This document shows positions 36,586 to 47,030 of a stretch of 64,000 nt of DNA, piece after piece; the first letter of the stretch is position 1, and the number at the start of each line of letters is the position of its first letter. The stretch is from Plantago ovata (lineage: Eukaryota; Streptophyta; Magnoliopsida; Lamiales; Plantaginaceae): contig CM051456.1 of the NCBI GenBank assembly GCA_028274465.1, forward strand, positions 100,539,348-100,603,347, read 5' to 3'. The position numbers and the translations under genes were made by a program. The notes beneath the pieces are model-generated. The model saw nothing but the letters and a program-made list of their open reading frames with translations, was not told the DNA's origin and did not search any database.

Positions 36586-37848
36586 TGATGAACGTGTCAA
36601 GGTCAATCAAATAAATTTGTTATTTAGCCAAAGGCAATCCACAACTACAACGAAAACCGTAGTGTAGCAGTAGAATGACTCGAGTGTCGTTCTCTCAGGA
36701 CTATAACTAGCTTTATCTATTTAACAAGAGAATATAAATCAGCCGACAGATAGCAATAGGGGGTTTCAAGCAGATAATGGAGATTGGTGATAGTATGGTC
36801 CTTCTTAGCATAATGGGTCGATAATCATGCATAAATTTCTCGGTCTTGCATAGAGATCTTTGAATCAATCTAGTGTCCTGTTGCAAGTATTAAGCACTAC
36901 GAAGATAATCTGGTCTGACTAGTCAATCACTGTTGTCCTAATGTGTTCCGTAATTATTCAACACTACGAAGATAATTGGTCTGATGGTCGACTAGTGTCC
37001 AATTGTGCATAATAATCAATACAACATACGCGAATTTTGGTTACAACTGATCAACGAAATAAAGCAATGACACGGAGTATAATGCGCGATATAGCCATTA
37101 GCATGATTATCTTCCCTCGCTAAGAATTCACATACTACCACCAATGATAAGTTTAGCTACTCATATTATGCATGCAATCAACAGAAATCATAGAAGAAAA
37201 CATATTGAAAGATAAATAAAATAAGTAGAATAAAACTGTAAGATACAAAGTTACCGAAGGTTGTCGATCTCCGGATGATTGCGGTCCTACGAGCTCCAAA
37301 CTGCTATAAAAAAGTATCCCCTAAGCTACAGAACTCCCAGGACAGGCCCCGGGAAGTTCCTACCTAAAACTATAGAGAGAGGTGAGAAAGTAGGTCTGGA
37401 AAGATATGATTTTCGGAGAGAAAACTGAGCACTATATATAGGCCCCGAATAAACTCTGGGGCGGTTCGCCGCAGGCTGGGGCGGTTCGCCCCCCGTCTTT
37501 TTCGCGGAATTCCGCATTTTTCGACGCGGTTTTGGATTTCTTCACCTTTTCGGACTCGGTTTCTGACTTCTAGTGGCCTTCTAACCTCCAGATTCGACCC
37601 CTAGACTCCAAATCCTATCCGGAAACCTTCAGATACTCCAAATAGGCTTCTGGAACACCAATTCCTTGTCAACTTCAATATAATTGCCCAGAAATCCCCG
37701 AATTTCAACCAAAACCTGTAAAATAAAATCTAAAGGGAAACGTGACACTATTCTAATAAAATATACTAAAATATAGCTAAATTAACATAGAGGATAGCTA
37801 AAATAGGTGAAAAAGACTCGAATGAAAGTGTAAAATACACATTCATCA
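36586..37848 (-). repeat. G2 5' LTR (right, 1,263 bp)
   Basis: It carries the TATA box at about 37432-37441 and a palindrome array at 37455-37494 with two GGGGCGGTTCGCC units, one more than the left LTR. Transcription would run leftwards into the G2 gag gene. Confidence 0.93.
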
Positions 37849-37853
37849 TTAAG

Positions 37854-39055
37854 CCTACTACGGCCTTGGTTAGGTCCATAAGTTTGGCTAGCCGGTGCAT
37901 ATCCTTAATTGTTTCGGAACACTCTTCTCCAAATCCACCTCGAGGATTCCTACCATCTTGTCCGTAGCTAGCTTCTTGAGTACCGAATTCCGTAGAAAAG
38001 GCTTCCCCTTCTCCTCCTTGAACCCAGTTGTCATCATCATATGCAAGATCCGATCTACACATATGAGCTCCATGCCCATAGTTCTTGCATATTCGGCAAA
38101 CTTCGTTTGACATAGCTGTTCCTGCGGAGTTCTTGAGGACTTGTTTCAGCTCATTGGTAAAGCACTCGAATCGATCCTCATTCCCCCCATACATTGGGGC
38201 TTCTTGAGTAGGTGGAACTTCAGGTCCACGTCTCCTAACCATTGCTCTTGGATCCTTGAATTGCGAACCCTTAGCAAGCCTTTCGAAAACCGCCCAGACG
38301 GCTTCCGCGGTTTCTTCCAAAATATTGCCACGGCATTGGAAATCCACCACTTGTTGGTTCTCGAATGTTAGTCCATTGTAGAAGTGTTGGACTAGATCCG
38401 AAAGCTCAAAACCATGGTGAGGGCACTTGTTCATGAGGTCTTGGAACCTTTCAAACGCGGTGTGGATGGTCTCATCATAGTCTTGTTTGAACCCAGTGAT
38501 TTGCGCTTTAAGCGCGGTAGTCAAGGTGTGGGGGAAGTATTTTTCCATGAAAGCTGAAAAAACTTTCTCCCAAGTGTCCAGCGAGCCCGCCGGTAGAGAA
38601 CTCAACCATGACTTGGCTCTGTCGCCAAGTCCCATAGAAAAAACCTTCATTCTCAACTCATCCGTTGTTATTTCAGCTCCGGGTCGTGGGAGTTGGTTGA
38701 CGAAATCATCGATATCGTGCAAGTACCCCATCACATCTTCCCTTGCTAAGCCATAGAACCTCGGAAGTTGTTGGAACGCGTGGTTCTTGATTTCCAGATC
38801 TCGAGTTGCAGACGAAAGAATAATCGCCGGTCCCCTCATGCGATCCTTGGAGGGTTGAACCCATGCTTTCAGTGGTCTAGCTTCTGCCATTCTGTCGATT
38901 TCCTTGAAGAGACTGTGTAGAGATTCAGAGAAATCGGTATCCTCTATTTCCTCTAGTTCACGCCTTCGAAGTAGTCGCCTTCTTTGGTGGTAGACTCTGT
39001 CGATCTCAGCAATTGAATCAGCAAGCGGTGTTCCTCTATATCGTGTATGTCGCAT
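37854..39055 (-). pseudogene. G1 gag, N-terminal part (cut by G2)
   Basis: It starts ATG at 39053-39055 (MRHTRYRGTPLADS) and is very similar to G2 gag through the capsid region and the zinc knuckle CRICKNYGHGAHMC. After NPRGGF a 1-nt deletion relative to G2 shifts the frame (EECSETIKDM...). It stays open to the insertion point and continues in the same frame at 31452, where a second shift restores register before MENLQKMV. So two offsetting indels leave one open frame with a replaced linker. Confidence 0.87.
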
Positions 39056-39198
39056 ACACTATCTGTAACAAGCTAGAAAAGGAGTATCAGAGAGAGATTA
39101 AATAGGAAAATAAAAACAACTAAAACTAGGAATTGAATGCTGAAAATATAAAAGCTAAACATAAATAAGAAGTATAATCCCCGGCAGCGGCGCCAATT

Positions 39199-40387
39199 TG
39201 ATGAACGGGAATTTGTCAGATTCTAATTAATCAAATAAATTTGTATTTAGCCAAAGGCAATTCACAACTACAACGAAAACCGTAGTGTAGCAGTAAAATA
39301 ACCTCGAGTGTCGATCTCTAAGGACTATAACTAGCTTTATCTAATCTAACTTAAACTATAAACTCAACAAACGACTTAGCAAAGGTTTTTCTTATCAGAT
39401 AATGGAAGGTAGTGATAGTATGATCATTCAAAGCATAGCAGGTTAATAATCATGCATGAAGTACCCGATCGTTTTGCATAGAGATCATTGATCAATGAAT
39501 TGTCCAATTGTGTTCCGTTATTATTCAACACTACGAAGATAGAGGTTTTAGATAGATCAAAGAAATAAAGCAATAACTCAAAGTCTGATTCGCTTTACCG
39601 CCATCAGTCAGCATAATTATTAACCCCTCGCTAAGAAATCACAAACTATCACCCACGATATGTTTAGCTACTCATAGATGTCATGCAATCAACAGAAATC
39701 ATAGCAAGATTGAATGAAAACATGTTGAAAGATAAATAAATATGAATAGAAAATAATTGCAAGATACAATGTTACCGAAGGTTGTCAATCTCCGAAGAAT
39801 CGCGATCTCACAAGCTCCAAAACGATAAGGAAAACTGTCTCCTAAGCTAAGAATTCCCAGAACAGGCTCTGGAGAATTATCCCCTAAAACTAATGAGAAA
39901 GGTGAGAGAAAAGGTCTGAGAAAGTATGAAAAACGGAGAAAACTGAGCAACTATATATAGGGGTTCGGCAGGTGTGGGGTGAGTCGCCTGGTGTGAGGCG
40001 AACCGCCCCACGTCCTGGGCGAATCGCCCGGGACCTCCAGTCGGCAGGTGATGCGTTTTCGATGCGTTTTTGGATTTCTTTTTCTTTTCGGACTCGGTTT
40101 TTGCCTTCTAGTGACCTTTTAGCCTTCAGACTCGACCCCTAGACTTCAAATCCTATCCGGAATCTTCTAGATACTCCAAAAATGCCTTCAGAACACCCAA
40201 TTCCTCGTCCACTTCAATATAATTGCCCGGAAAACCTCGTTTTTCATCCAAAACCTATAAAATACAAACTAAAGGGAAACGTGACACTATTCTAATAAAA
40301 TGCACTAAAATATAGCTAAATTAACATAGAGGATAGCTAAATTGGTGAAAAAAGACTCGAATGAAAGTGTAAAATACACGTTCATCA
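39199..40387 (-). repeat. G1 5' LTR (right, 1,189 bp)
   Basis: It runs from TGATGAACGGGAATTTG to ACACGTTCATCA. A TATA box CTATATATAG lies near 39950, with a palindrome-rich GC array at 39971-40033 (GGGCGAATCGCCC and variants). The primer site is at 39178-39195. No left counterpart exists because of the deletion at 26622. Confidence 0.9.
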
Positions 40388-40665
40388 CTATCTCTTGAGG
40401 ATGTTTCCTTGACGCAAGGTCCTCGACCGACCACCAAGTGGTCGCTCCCAAGGAATATTTCTCAGTCTGCTTTGTCAGCTTGTCCTTAGTGAACATTCTT
40501 GAAGGGCGACCTCTTCAAGCTGGTCGGGACCTATGCTGGTCGAGCCACCTTCCGGTGACATACCTGGAAGGGTGGTCGAGCCCTTCGAGGGACAGTCTTT
40601 TAGAGCTTTGTCGCGCTCCTAGACCGTTCCAGTTCGTAAATGCGGACTGGACATATTTCAATACC
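40388..40665. other. Unclassified insertion, right part
   Basis: This 278-bp tract starts at the G1 LTR end (CTATCTCTTG). It is GC-rich with repeated GGTCGAGC, CGACCACC and CTTCAAG words, and ends ATTTCAATACC before Copia-1 coding resumes at TGATATCG (40666). It probably belongs with 17432-17919. An ORF reads through the junction by chance. Confidence 0.5.
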
Positions 40666-41644
40666 TGATATCGTTGTTACTGGAAGCTCCTTAGATGGAA
40701 TTGATGCCTTAAAAGAAACTCTTAACATGGAGTTTGAAATGAAAGATCTGAGATTGGCTAAAAGGATTCTTGGAATGGATATCACAAGGGATAAGAAATC
40801 TCATACTCTATATCTTTCACATCCCAGCTACATTAGAAAGGTGCTTGCAAAATTCAACATGAATTTGGCAAAGGTGAGCTCAACTCCTATCATGTATGGT
40901 ACAAGGCTGTCTGCACAACAATGTCCCTCAAATACAGAGGAAGAACAAAAGATGCAAAGAATTCCTTATGCATGTGCAGTGGGTAGCATCATGAACATTA
41001 TGATATGTTGCAGAACTGACCTTGCTTTCAGCATGAGTGTGGTTAGAAGGTATATGATCAATCCTAGAAGGCCACACTGGGAGGTGGTAAAGGGTATACT
41101 GAGGTATCTGAAAGGAACTTTGAATCATGGATTAAGGTTCAAGTACAATGAAGGAAATGAATCACCTCTAGTAGGATATGTGGATGCTGATTTTGCAGCA
41201 AATATTGACACAAGGAAATCCATTACAGGATATGTGTTCACTTTATTTGGAGAAACTATTAGCTGGAGCTTGCCAACAATCTGTGGTTGCTTTGTCCACT
41301 ACTGAGGCTGAATTATGGCTTTAACTGAAGCAATTAAAGAAGCAATATGGTTGAAGGGCATGTTGGAGGAACTAGACATAATCCAAGATAGAATCACAAA
41401 TTTATGTGATAACCAGAGTGCAATTCAGCTTGCAAAACATCAAATGCATCATGAAAGAACCAAACATATTGATGTGAAGCTGTATTTCATTAGAGACATC
41501 ATTTAGAAAGGAACAATCAAGGTGGGGAAGGTTCATACCTCCAGAAACACTGCAACTTGTCTTACTAATGCTCGGAAAGTTGGGAAGTTCAACTTGTGTA
41601 AGGAGTTGATGAATGTCAGACAAAGGGGTGTTGTTCTAACCTAA
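40666..41644 (+). pseudogene. Copia-1 RT C-terminus and RNase H
   Basis: Reading starts just inside the catalytic YVDD (D-IVVTGSSLDG) and continues through FEMKDLRLAKRILGMDI and YACAVGSIM to RNase H (GYVDADFAA). Small deletions near 41265-41315 shift the frame around STTEAEL. It resumes at 41315 with the LCDNQSAIQLAK and TKHIDVKLYFIRDII motifs, where TAG follows, and ends with GVVLT at a TAA (41642-41644). It is the distal half of the gene broken at 17431. Confidence 0.9.
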
Positions 41645-41710
41645 GAAACAGGAACAAAGGGGATATGTTCTAACCTTATGAACAAGAATGAGGAAGGTGA
41701 AGATTGAGCT

Positions 41711-41722
41711 AAGGTGGAGAAT
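41711..41722 (+). other. Copia-1 polypurine tract
   Basis: AAGGTGGAGAAT lies directly before the 3' LTR start TGTGAAG. Confidence 0.8.
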
Positions 41723-42002
41723 TGTGAAGTAGTATATCTCAATCTTGGTTTCTGACATGAACGGATGAGATCAAAACTAGATTATGGAGGGCTGAGATTT
41801 AAACGAGAAGCCAGCTAAGTGGGAAAGCAACAAAATTGAGCTTTCACACTTGACAACTCCTCATCAGCACTTTTCCAGCTGACATTCTCTTGTCTTGTAG
41901 TTAGAATCAACATAGGTGTGAGTGTACATCAACACAACACAATTGTCTCATCTAATTCTCTAGTTTTAGCCGCGAGGTAGAGAGAATTAGGGTTCTTAGC
42001 AC
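41723..42002 (+). repeat. Copia-1 3' LTR, first 280 bp
   Basis: It matches 10379-10658 and stops at GGGTTCTTAGCAC, where the 5' LTR continues with AAACACATAG. The Sirevirus-like LTR begins at the next base, so that element inserted here. The rest should lie beyond base 64000. Confidence 0.9.
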
Positions 42003-42082
42003 TGTTGGTCCCTTTAAACGACAAGAAAAGACTAGAGGGGGGGGGGATGAATAGTCTTTTCAAACTTTTCGTCGTTTAAAAT

Positions 42083-42238
42083 TTTCTCAACAAGTGCTTA
42101 TTACTTTTCAGTAATGAGTTTGCTGGTACTTAACTTTCTCAGCAAGTACTTATTACTTTTCAGTAATGAGTTTGCTGGTACTTAACTTTCTCAACAAGTA
42201 CTTATTACTTTTCAGTAATGAGTTTGCTGGTACTTAAA
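42083..42238. repeat. 52-bp x 3 tandem repeat in the Sirevirus-like LTR
   Basis: Units start at 42083, 42135 and 42187. Each has TTTCTCA(A/G)CAAGT, then the inverted pair ATTACT-TTTC-AGTAAT and GCTGGTACTTAA. The right LTR has only two units (about 63699-63802), so copy number changed after insertion. Confidence 0.9.
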
Positions 42239-42952
42239 AACAAAGTGCGTAAGTCTTTTACAATAAGTGCTTTTCAGAGAGCTAGTTTCAGCAAGTGAGC
42301 AGAGTGACAGTGTACGAGAAATATAACTTGCAGAAAACTAAATGCAGTAAAGTAAATCACACAAACACTTTTATAGTGGTATTTGAGAGTGGCGTAATCT
42401 CTCAACTAATCCACTTTGTCCTTTCTAGGACTGAATCCACTATGATAAGATGTGAGGTTCCTTACAAATCCTATCACTAATGATTCTCAAAAACCAAAGC
42501 GCACTTGCTTCGTTTCCAACCTAACTAGAGAATTGTAACCTTGTTCTCCACCAAACTTGGGACTTATAATCAGCAACACTATGTTTGATTAATTCCCCCT
42601 GAATTTCACACATGAAAAGGGTGTTTATCCGTTAGAAAGGTTTGGGATGAGATGACTTGAATATAACTTTTTCAGCTATAACAAGTTATCTAAAGAAATA
42701 CAACTTGTAATACTTTGTAGTAAGCAAGTTTGATTGTTTCTGGTGTCATGACTTGTTCTTGTTCGAAAGAAAGAACACTTCACTAATTTCTTAGCCGTGA
42801 ATGTTCTACTTCTTCACAAGTAGCTTTTGTTCTAGTCTTAAGTCTTGGAACGGATCAATAGGCAGTAAAGAGTATAGAAGGATTTGAGTGTTTAAAGCAC
42901 AAGTGAGAGTTTGATCACGTTGTTGACACACCTTTTTACTCTTGCCTGATGA

Positions 42953-42965
42953 CCTCTATTTATAG
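42953..42965 (-). promoter_or_regulatory. TATA box of the Sirevirus-like LTR
   Basis: On the minus strand, CTATAAATAGAGG is a near-perfect plant TATA box. It is about 950 bp from the outer LTR end. Confidence 0.65.
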
Positions 42966-43573
42966 TGTCTCAAGGAAGTCGTTTGAATTTCAAATTCTAA
43001 GGCTTTGTACCTTAAGATGTCACTATCTTGCTTTTGTACTTTCAGCAGCGTCCTTCATTTGTCTTCTTGTCTTCATGTTCTTCCCGTGCCTACTTTGCAT
43101 TTAATGTTCGTTTGAATCAAATTCAAATGTGAACGTTGGAGCCAAAATGCAAGTACTCTTCAGCAAGGAGGTCACATATGTTGTCAGCAAGTGGTCGATC
43201 TCAGTTTCAGCAAGCACAACCTACTCTGTCATATAGATTTTCACTTATGCAAGCTGTTGCTGAAATTCTCACTTTCTGAAGCAACATGTGCCTTTGTAGA
43301 TACCTTTCTCATAATTCTTCTAAGTCTTCAGTCTTCGAATCTTCAACATTCTGAGTGGTTGTAGGTCTTCAATAGTTTGTTTGTATAAACAAAGTACATC
43401 ATCAGCAAACGAAAGAACCTAACTAGTACCTACACTAAGTCCTTCAGCAAACGTTCCTCTTTTACAATGTCCTTAAAATTCTAAATTCCTATGGACCTTA
43501 AGAGTACTAGTTACTGGACTTTCCTTAATTTAGCATGGTTAATTGCTCATCAAAATTACAAGTTTCCTAATAA

Positions 43574-43586
43574 ATTTCCCCCTTTT
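43574..43586 (-). other. Sirevirus-like polypurine tract
   Basis: AAAAGGGGGAAAT on the minus strand is adjacent to the inner end of the left LTR. It fits the plus-strand priming site in this orientation. Confidence 0.8.
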
Positions 43587-43829
43587 CGATATTAGCAATC
43601 CATGGCTAAATTAATTGTTACCCTTTTAGAGGTTCCTGATGTTGAATAAATCAGTTGATTAATGCAAACATACTTGATTAAATAAAACAGTAAGCATAAA
43701 ATAATTTGCATAATCAAGAACCAATAAGAGTCAAAAAGTTCATTGCTGATAGTTATCTTTCAGTAAGTTTACAAGAAAGTTCATAGATAACTAAAGTAAC
43801 CAGCAAGCAAAACAAAGCTTTCCAAGGGA

Positions 43830-46436
43830 TTAGTCTATTCCAGCAGAGGATTCTCTAAGAATCTCTTTTACACTCTTTTCAGCAAGAACAGTGAATTCAA
43901 CACAGTCCTTTTCGTAATCTTCAAGTAGCTTACGGACTTCAAGTTGAATAATTCTTGCATTCTTGCAGGTAGTATAGTGATGGTTTTCACCATTCATCTC
44001 TTTGTAGTGTATTACCCACAAGTGCATGCCCAAATTGCTAGCATGTAGTAGCTGAGTGTCTGAAATTCCCTTGTTGGCATGAATCTTCCTTAACCAGAGA
44101 AGGTCTTCTTCTTGATACATTGCAGTGAGATAAAAGTACTCATAAGGAATCAAACCATATTTCTTTTTGGACTTCTTGGTATGAGGATCATTAAAGTAAG
44201 CAACATCCACCGGCTTGATTAAATCAGTCTATTGCTTCATCTTCTTGCTGATGGAAGTTCTTCTTACCAAAATTTCTATGTTCAACCATTTTATAGCAAT
44301 GTTCCTTGGGTAGGGAGGAGGATCCCTTTCTTTTCTTGTGACTTTCAATTCAATCCAAGTGTACATTTGATTCAGTACAGCAGTTGGAAAGAAGTCATTG
44401 GCTAAAAGGTCTTCCTGCTTTATGATCCAACAACCATGGAGGTTTCTGATCACATTTTGAGTGGTTTCCTCATTGCTGGTCTTGTGTAATCAATGCCAGT
44501 GCCAATGGCAATGTTAGCTAGCCTCTTTCTTCTTGTCTTTGCTCTCTTGTTCTTGACTTAGCATTTTCATGATCTTTTGCTGAAGATCTGGAGTCAGAAG
44601 AGAAGTGTTTGGATTGGCCAGATGGAGTTAAGGCAGAAAGAGGCTTGGCCCTTATAGCTTGAGCTATTATTTGGTCATCATCATTATCATCATCTTCATT
44701 AATGCCTTGATGACTTTCAGTGTGACAGAATTCTTGAGTATCAACAGAAGTTCTTCTTCTTTTAGGATTTGTTGAACTTCTCTCAGAATCTGTTTCAGCT
44801 CTTGTTTTAGAACATTGCTCTGTTTCAGCAAGAGGTTCTCTGGGAGGCGGTCCAGGTAGCTTTAATGGAGCTTTAGAGGGAGTAGTGGACTTGTCTCTTG
44901 AAGACTTTCTTTTTCTAGATCCTTCCCCCTTAGACATGAATTGCATCATTGGCGTGATGTGTAAAGAGAAAAACTCATTGCAGGTTTCACCAAGAGTACT
45001 TAGGCTGTTTTATTTAAGAATCATGTCTTGCTGATCAGAAGTCATCTTAGACAATTCTTCTTTAATAAAAGCCAGATGAGCTTGAGTCCTTGACTGACAT
45101 CATCCTCATAGCTTTTGTGATGTAGACTTATGTCTTTCTGAGCTATGGTAAGTGTAGTAGTGCGTCTCAGCACAGTAGTCAGTATCTTTCCAATGTCAAG
45201 TGGACTCTCCGCAAGCAGTGCATCATCCTCTTCTTGGCATGCTTTGTGAACAACCATTAGTGCTTTTATTCTTGGAGTAAATTCCTCAATATTTGGGAAC
45301 GACACTAAAGAGGGAGCAAGTGAGTGGGCTTTGATTTCTGCGGCGATTTGATCATCGTTTCTCAGCAGGCGACTTCTCTCCATATCTCCTTGATCATTAA
45401 TGAGAGATGTTGGAGTAATTTCTACCATCTTGGGTTCAGCTTTCTTGGAATTTTCTTCGTCATTTGCTGAGAAATCAGATAGATCATCTTCTTCAAAAGG
45501 TTCATCAAGGCCAACAACCTTGACACCTAAATCCTTAGCCTCAGTCACTTTGGGTTGAGTGGTTGCTGAAGGCAACTCTTTTGACTCAATAACTGGAGTT
45601 TCACCAGCAGTAAGTGGAAGGGAGGAATCTTCCTTGTTGTTCACTCCTGAAGATTGAGCAATATCAAGATGTTGAGTGTGTCTGTTGTGAATGTGTAGAC
45701 TATTCTGTAATGCTCTTTGATAATCTTCATCCATTTCTTCATTTTCTCCAAGGTTTGAATCAGTGACCTTAGCTTCGAGTAATGCTAACTCGGCATCAGA
45801 AAGCTTAGCTTTGCCTTTGGGCATTTCAGCACGCTTTCTGGCGTATTCTTCTTCAGTCTCAGCAACTTGTTCAGTTGCTGTAGTACTTTTCTCAGCAGGA
45901 GTAGGAGCATATTCTTGTTGCTGACTGGGAGGTTGTTCAGCTTGCTGATTTTCAGCATCGGCTTGATTTACTTGATCAACAACTAACAATTTTACTCCGC
46001 CAGCATCCGGACTAGGAGCTTGATTATCATCATCATCGTCCTTGTTGTCCTTTGAATCCTTGGTTTCATCATCACTTGCGTCTTTAAGGATATTTTCATC
46101 CTCTTCTTCTTCATCATCATCCGTCAGTATAACCAACTCAAGATGTTTGTGGGGATCACCCACCACGGGTACAAAGGAACCCTTGAGCACCACAGCTTGT
46201 TCAGCTGGAGAGGCACTCTTGAACTTAGCTTTCATATTCTCTCTGATTGTTTCAATCAGATTTGAACTCATTTGCTGAGAATATGAGAGTTCTTCAGGAA
46301 GTATAGAGTGTACAAACGTCTCGAGTTTGAATAGAGAGTTTCTCTTCTTTTCATTGGATAGATGGATGTGAAGATCTGAAAAGTCCATCCTTTTGTACCT
46401 TTGCCAGTTGCTGACAGATTTAGCAACTCTAGTCAA
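43830..46436 (-). pseudogene. Extra ORF of Sirevirus-like element, C-terminal part
   Basis: Fragments 46436-45042, 44949-44518, 44453-44229 and 44210-43830 lie in successive frames and probably come from one long ORF. The first (464 codons) is acidic, with runs of D/E, many AET/AEE words, and a ubiquitin-interacting-motif-like EEMDEDYQRALQNSLHI. The second has basic nuclear-signal-like clusters SRKRKSSR and NPKRRRTS. The last has no low complexity (YFYLTAMYQEEDLLWLRKIH). No transmembrane segment or signal peptide is seen, so an envelope role is unsupported. Function unknown. Confidence 0.6.
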
Positions 46437-47030
46437 AGTGTTTCTTTTGAAGTTTGAGTATAGTTTTTCGGAACTAACTTCATGACTTCTGTGATGTGAA
46501 CCACTTCATCATTCTCCTTTTGAGCCTGGATAAGAGAAAGGTTTTTTTCAGGAAAGTTTTGGAAAATAGTTTTAGAGTCTAAAACTGGAACATGAATTAC
46601 CTGTTGATTTTTAGCAAGCTCATGTTGCACACTTAGTTGTGCGGGAACTATTTCCATTGCTTCAGGAGCTGTAGTAGCATCCTTGAATTGTTCATCCTGA
46701 AATAACACTTTGTTAGATACAAGTACTAAACTTAGTAAGGTTACTAAAATTTTCATCTGCCTGCTGAACAGGCGTTGTTGATTCTGGTGCAGAAGTTTCA
46801 GCAATCTTCTGACTTGTATCTTGAGAAGTCTGTAAACAAATAATCATATTAGCTAAAGATAAAGTTTTAGATAGTGAAGTTTTGCTTATATCTGAGTTAA
46901 CTACCTGCTGAAGAATGGCAGGTGGTGACTCAGTCCTTTCAGCATTGATAACATCTTCATTATCTGGGACTTGTTCTTCAGCAGACTTCTTCTCTTGCTC
47001 TTTTTGAGAAGGCTGTGCAGATTCAGTAAT
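46433..47030 (-). pseudogene. Extra ORF, middle segment left of the solo LTR
   Basis: From the solo LTR leftwards, a Glu/Gln-rich frame (QKEQEKKSAEEQV) is open to a stop near 46725. Another frame (46804-46433) carries DEQFKDATTAPEAMEIV and ends where the 46436 frame starts. When the solo LTR and one target copy are ignored, this frame is in register with the one ending at 49577. At least one indel separates the two frames. Confidence 0.55.

Larger units (their letters stand above)
31453..37848 (-). mobile_element. G2: young Athila-like element nested in G1 gag
   Basis: LTRs at 31453-32694 and 36586-37848 both run from TGATGAACGTGTC to ACACATTCATCA. They differ by roughly 1-2% by eye plus one 21-bp unit. 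The 5-bp target duplication TTAAG is perfect (31448-31452 and 37849-37853). The primer site and gag lie at the right end and the polypurine tract CCCCAAACC (read on the other strand) next to the left LTR, so it is minus-oriented. It encodes gag-protease only. High LTR similarity makes it the youngest complete element here. Confidence 0.95.
26623..40387 (-). mobile_element. G1: Athila-like Ty3/gypsy element without RT/integrase, left LTR lost
   Basis: On the minus strand, from right to left: 5' LTR (39199-40387), tRNA-Asp-type primer site, gag-protease (39055 down to 30498, interrupted by G2), a palindrome array, a 5'-UTR intron, a plant-transposon-protein ORF (29359-28067) and a 3' non-coding region. 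The 3' LTR is lost at the junction with Copia-2. The gag type and primer site resemble the Athila group. There is no trace of RT, RNase H or integrase, so G1 is non-autonomous. Confidence 0.85.
42003..43572 (-). repeat. Sirevirus-like 3' LTR (left, ~1.57 kb)
   Basis: It starts TGTTGGTCCC. The inner end is uncertain (43560-43575), just before AATTTCCCCCTTTT, the inverted polypurine tract. A canonical TATA box, CTATAAATAGAGG on the minus strand (42953-42965), marks the promoter. Three 52-bp repeats are at 42083-42238. The right LTR is present only from 63621 to the window edge. Confidence 0.8.

Noticed and set aside
42083..42238. CRISPR-like repeat array
   Set aside because: Units are contiguous without spacers, inside a plant LTR.
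46640..46920. GT...AG intervals (75 and 48 bp) in the extra ORF resembling introns
   Set aside because: The 75-bp one is open in frame either way, and splicing the 48-bp one creates a stop; better explained as frameshifted coding sequence.
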